DNA of 64,000 nucleotides from an uncultured bacterium (GTDB lineage: Bacteria > Bacteroidota > Rhodothermia > Rhodothermales > Rubricoccaceae). Location of the stretch: NCBI GenBank assembly GCA_947493945.1, contig CANLSR010000001.1:1-64000 (forward strand). The letters run 5' to 3'. This document shows positions 61,519-64,000 of the stretch, one piece after another. Below the pieces are notes generated by a model that saw only the letters and a program-made list of their open reading frames with translations, was not told the DNA's origin and did not search any database. A program made the position numbers and the translations under genes. Numbering within the stretch: position 1 is the stretch's first letter; every line of letters starts with the position of its first letter.

Positions 61519-62481
61519 TCAGGCACGGGCCCGTGAGTCCTGGACGGCGCGGACGCCAGCAACGCGGTGGTACAAGGAGCGGAAGGTGTCTTTGAATCGT
61601 TCTTGGGCTTTCCATGGCGCAGAGAACGTGAGGTCGGCCCACAGGGTTGCCGCTCTCGCCGGCCACCCGCCAGCAATCTTGGCGAGGCGGAGCTCTTCGC
61701 GGCGGTACGGGTACCCCTCCACTTCGGAGCCTAGAAAGTGAACGAGGGTGGGGCGGAGGTCTTCCTGCCTGTACCACGCGTTGTGGTCGGGGTGGCCCAG
61801 GGGGTTCCGCAGGCGGGAATGGCCGCTGACCACGTCGACCTCGACACCCCCAGGTGCGGCGAGCGTGCTGTTCATGATGGTCCCGTCTTCGGGGAGAGGG
61901 TCAACCCCATGGATCGCCATCGCGAGCGCCATTAGGACCTCGTCGTTTGGTCGGCCTCGCAGACGCTGGAATCCGATCTCGTCGTAGCGCGACTCCAGCG
62001 CTTGCGCCTCCTCGAACACTTGGTCGCTCGCCTCGCCCTGTTCAAAGTAGTACGCGCCACCGTTGAACCGTGGCAGTCCCGGAACTCCAAACTGCTCGCT
62101 GATGGCTTCGACGTCGCCAAACCACTCGCCGCGAGAGACGACGCGCCCGATGGTCGCGACCGGTCTGCCGGCGAACGCGTCGAACGCTGGCCGGAGGTCC
62201 CCGACGCAGAGACAGTCGGCGTCGACGAACAGCGTCTGGTCGGCCGGGGCTAGCTCGTTGAGGTAGAGCTTGGGCGAGAACCCACTCCCATACTGACCCG
62301 GCTGAAGCGGGATCAGCTCGACCCAGTCCAAGTCCGGCGGGACGATGTCCAGTTGGTCTGTCGCAATCGCGAAGCCGATGTCGTTGTCTGCGTTCCAGAG
62401 CTGGAAAGAGCGCGCGAGCGTGGCGGCGAGCTGCACAAACAGCGGCTTGCCCGTGGCGATGGTGAGGACCGAACGGCTCAT
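61519..62481 (-). CDS. GT8-like nucleotide-sugar transferase family protein
   Basis: The 320-aa protein begins VLTIATGKPLFVQLAATLARSFQ and has FVDADCLCVGD (donor metal motif), RFNGGAYYFE and HFLGSEVEGYPYRREEL. The pattern is that of GT8-like GT-A transferases of surface polysaccharide. Somewhat lower GC than neighbours. Acceptor unknown. Confidence 0.8.
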   Translation of the reverse strand: MSRSVLTIATGKPLFVQLAATLARSFQLWNADNDIGFAIATDQLDIVPPDLDWVELIPLQPGQYGSGFSPKLYLNELAPADQTLFVDADCLCVGDLRPAFDAFAGRPVATIGRVVSRGEWFGDVEAISEQFGVPGLPRFNGGAYYFEQGEASDQVFEEAQALESRYDEIGFQRLRGRPNDEVLMALAMAIHGVDPLPEDGTIMNSTLAAPGGVEVDVVSGHSRLRNPLGHPDHNAWYRQEDLRPTLVHFLGSEVEGYPYRREELRLAKIAGGWPARAATLWADLTFSAPWKAQERFKDTFRSLYHRVAGVRAVQDSRARA

Positions 62482-63064
62482 GACGTCGAGGAAGGTTTAT
62501 AGAGGCGAACCCAAAGCCACGCAGGGGGCAGACAAGATCCTGGGTCTAGGCCAACGTGAGTCGCCAAATGCGTGCCAGTCGGAGACCGCCCTCCTAGTAC
62601 CGGCCAAAGGGAGTCCCCGGCGATTCTCTAGGGCCCGCCTGTCCACCTCACGTTATGCGGGATGGCCCACGCCGACGACGGGATAGGGACGCGGACCTTC
62701 CGTGTCCCGACAGGGAACGCGCCCCGATACGGCCTGGGGGAGCGCCCAGAGGCCGCCCCGGGTGGGGATGATGACGCCGACGTCGATGTCCATGCAAAAG
62801 GAGCTTCAGGATGTTTCGATCTGCACGGCTCAGCCCTCCCCCTCCGATCCAACCGAGAGACCCACCGGTGGAACATACAGCGGGGGCAGTCCACGCCGGT
62901 TGAGCGACGGATCCGCTGGCGCCTGGGCTGAGCGGTTGGACGGACCCGTCTTCCGAGGTGCCCCCGCTCATCCCCGTCGCTTAGCTCAGCCTCGCCCCGT
63001 AGTCGTTCAACTTCAGCAGCGCGGTTAAACGAGCGCTTAAACCTATCAAATCATGACAAATAGG
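62482..63064. other. 583-bp region without an intact gene
   Basis: This gap holds a 65-bp glycosyltransferase remnant (62729-62793) and otherwise short random-looking frames in all phases. Near 63000-63064 it is AT-rich relative to the surroundings. No transposase, tRNA, or repeat from the two palindrome families was found here. Confidence 0.7.
62653..62793 (-). pseudogene. Remnant of a GT2 gene 5' end
   Basis: Reading from 62793 gives MDIDVGVIIPTRGGLWALPQ followed by AV, close to the N terminus of the intact GT2 at 60564-61517. The match at DNA level covers 62729-62793 against 61453-61517 with five differences; after that the frame runs through unrelated residues to a TAA at 62653. It is a short dead copy left by duplication, deletion or recombination. 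Confidence 0.8.
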
Positions 63065-64000
63065 CTACAAAGCATGAGGAATGGCTTTGAGCATCATCCG
63101 GGAGAACGCGAGACGAGGGCAGAGCTTGGCCGTAGTTGCCAGGGCCATGCGTTGCGCGGAGCGGTCCAATTGGCCGTAGTGCCACGCTTGCCTCAGGACG
63201 GAGCCGGCCGCTTCGCAGCGCATCAAACTCGCCGTGTCTGGGGGTTCCGACTGGCGGACCAGGCTGAGCACCTCTTTCAAAATAGGGAGCCCGACCCTGA
63301 ACTCGTCCCCTTCCATCTCGCGCGACCCGCGGTACAACGTCACGGTCGCGTCGAGCTCCTCCCCGCTGACAGGGCGCCCGAGGAGCGCCTCCATGGGTCG
63401 TCTCGGCACCGTCACACTGAGCGACTGGCCTTTGCTCCCTCTCGTCTTCCCGATGGACTCATCGTGGACCCTGTAGCGAACGAGGGGTTCGGGGATGTTC
63501 GCGAACCGAGTCTTGTCGCGGAGACGGGTCCAGAGGTCTGAGTCCTGGGCCGTCCAGTACCTCTCGTCGTAGCCGCCCACGCTCCGCACGACACCGGCCC
63601 GGAACATGACGCTCGGGTGCAGAAAGCTGCTGTAGAAGAGCTGGCGTGCACGGATGGTCTCGTGGTCCGTGGGGAACGTCCCCGTGCTCAGGGAGCGGCC
63701 CTCCGAGTCCATCTTGTCGTACCAGCACCCCACCACGCCGACACCGGGGTGGTCGTCCAGGAACGCGACCTGTCGCTCCAGCCGGCTCGCCAGGTTCACG
63801 TCGTCGGCGTCGGCGCGGGCCACCAGGGGCGCCCGGCACGCCGCGAGGCCCCGGTTGAGCGACGCCGCCAGCTGGCGGTTCTCGCCGTTCGTCAGGACGG
63901 CGATCCGGGCGTCGCGCTCCCGGTAGGCGGCCAGGATCTTGGCGGTCCCGTCCGTGCTCGCGTCGTCCACGACGACGAGCTCGAAGTCGGTGAGGGTCTG
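63065..64000 (-). CDS. Glycosyltransferase family 2, 5' end cut by window
   Basis: At least 311 aa of a GT2 protein: FELVVVDDASTDGTAKILAA, LNRGLAACRAPLVARADADD (donor site), FLHPSVMFRAGVVRSVGGYD and TAQDSDLWTRL, with a helical C-terminal region. The N-terminal beta strand and the true start lie beyond the window edge at 64000. It continues the surface-polysaccharide locus. Confidence 0.88.
   Translation of the reverse strand, partial: QTLTDFELVVVDDASTDGTAKILAAYRERDARIAVLTNGENRQLAASLNRGLAACRAPLVARADADDVNLASRLERQVAFLDDHPGVGVVGCWYDKMDSEGRSLSTGTFPTDHETIRARQLFYSSFLHPSVMFRAGVVRSVGGYDERYWTAQDSDLWTRLRDKTRFANIPEPLVRYRVHDESIGKTRGSKGQSLSVTVPRRPMEALLGRPVSGEELDATVTLYRGSREMEGDEFRVGLPILKEVLSLVRQSEPPDTASLMRCEAAGSVLRQAWHYGQLDRSAQRMALATTAKLCPRLAFSRMMLKAIPHAL

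Noticed and set aside
62628..62971. Short proteins in the 62.5-63 kb gap
   Set aside because: Frames of 85-110 codons here are compositional; only the 65-bp glycosyltransferase remnant has support.

Overview
The window is very GC-rich DNA (roughly 70 % by eye) carrying dense bacterial chromosomal genes, mostly on the minus strand. The gene content points to a rhodothermal lineage of the Bacteroidota/Rhodothermota group, with Rubricoccaceae (Rubrivirga/Rubricoccus-like) as my best guess. Supporting traits are a secreted protein with a type-A Por/T9SS-style C-terminal sorting domain, a sulfate adenylyltransferase CysN-CysC fusion, aerobic phenylalanine hydroxylase, two FeoA proteins beside FeoB, and frequent GTG/TTG starts with weak Shine-Dalgarno sequences. 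The placement is inference; no rRNA or tRNA gene is present to confirm it.

Region 1-35 kb is housekeeping and envelope DNA: an HD phosphohydrolase overlapping an HDAC-like deacylase, an M28 peptidase, prmC, a broken SDR gene, acyP/phhA, nagZ, nadD, rplU-rpmA with a clear terminator, the feoA-feoA-feoB operon, ispG, two CaxA-type Na+/Ca2+ exchangers flanking a cardiolipin synthase and an L,D-transpeptidase, an EEP phosphatase with an active and a probably inactive rhomboid, an LpxH-like phosphoesterase, a class A PBP, sbcD, dapF, phoH, an MBL-fold hydrolase, a CoA-type Nudix hydrolase, an SDR, and hbd plus thiolase.

Region 35-43 kb is a minus-strand group for activated sulfate: UDP-xylose synthase (uxs), cysQ, an SLC13/RCK permease, cysD, cysNC and rfbD, the last overlapping cysNC by 4 bp. 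No PAPS reductase is seen, so PAPS made here may feed sulfation of a polysaccharide rather than, or as well as, cysteine synthesis.

Region 43-64 kb is a surface-polysaccharide locus: at least ten glycosyltransferases, a WcaF-like acetyltransferase, a Wzy-like polymerase, a large secreted beta-helix protein, and a sorting-domain protein. A strikingly AT-rich kinase-like gene (58871-59551) sits alone among GC-rich glycosyltransferases, and a 65-bp copy of the 5' end of one glycosyltransferase gene lies about 1.3 kb away as a pseudogene remnant.

Two families of dispersed palindromes run through the window. One has GCTGGCGG/CCGCCAGC arms, with at least nine clear copies just after or before genes and two copies inside the 5' coding region of acyP and cysNC. 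The other has GTAGGGGC/GCCCCTAC ends, with three copies. These are the least explained features of the sequence.
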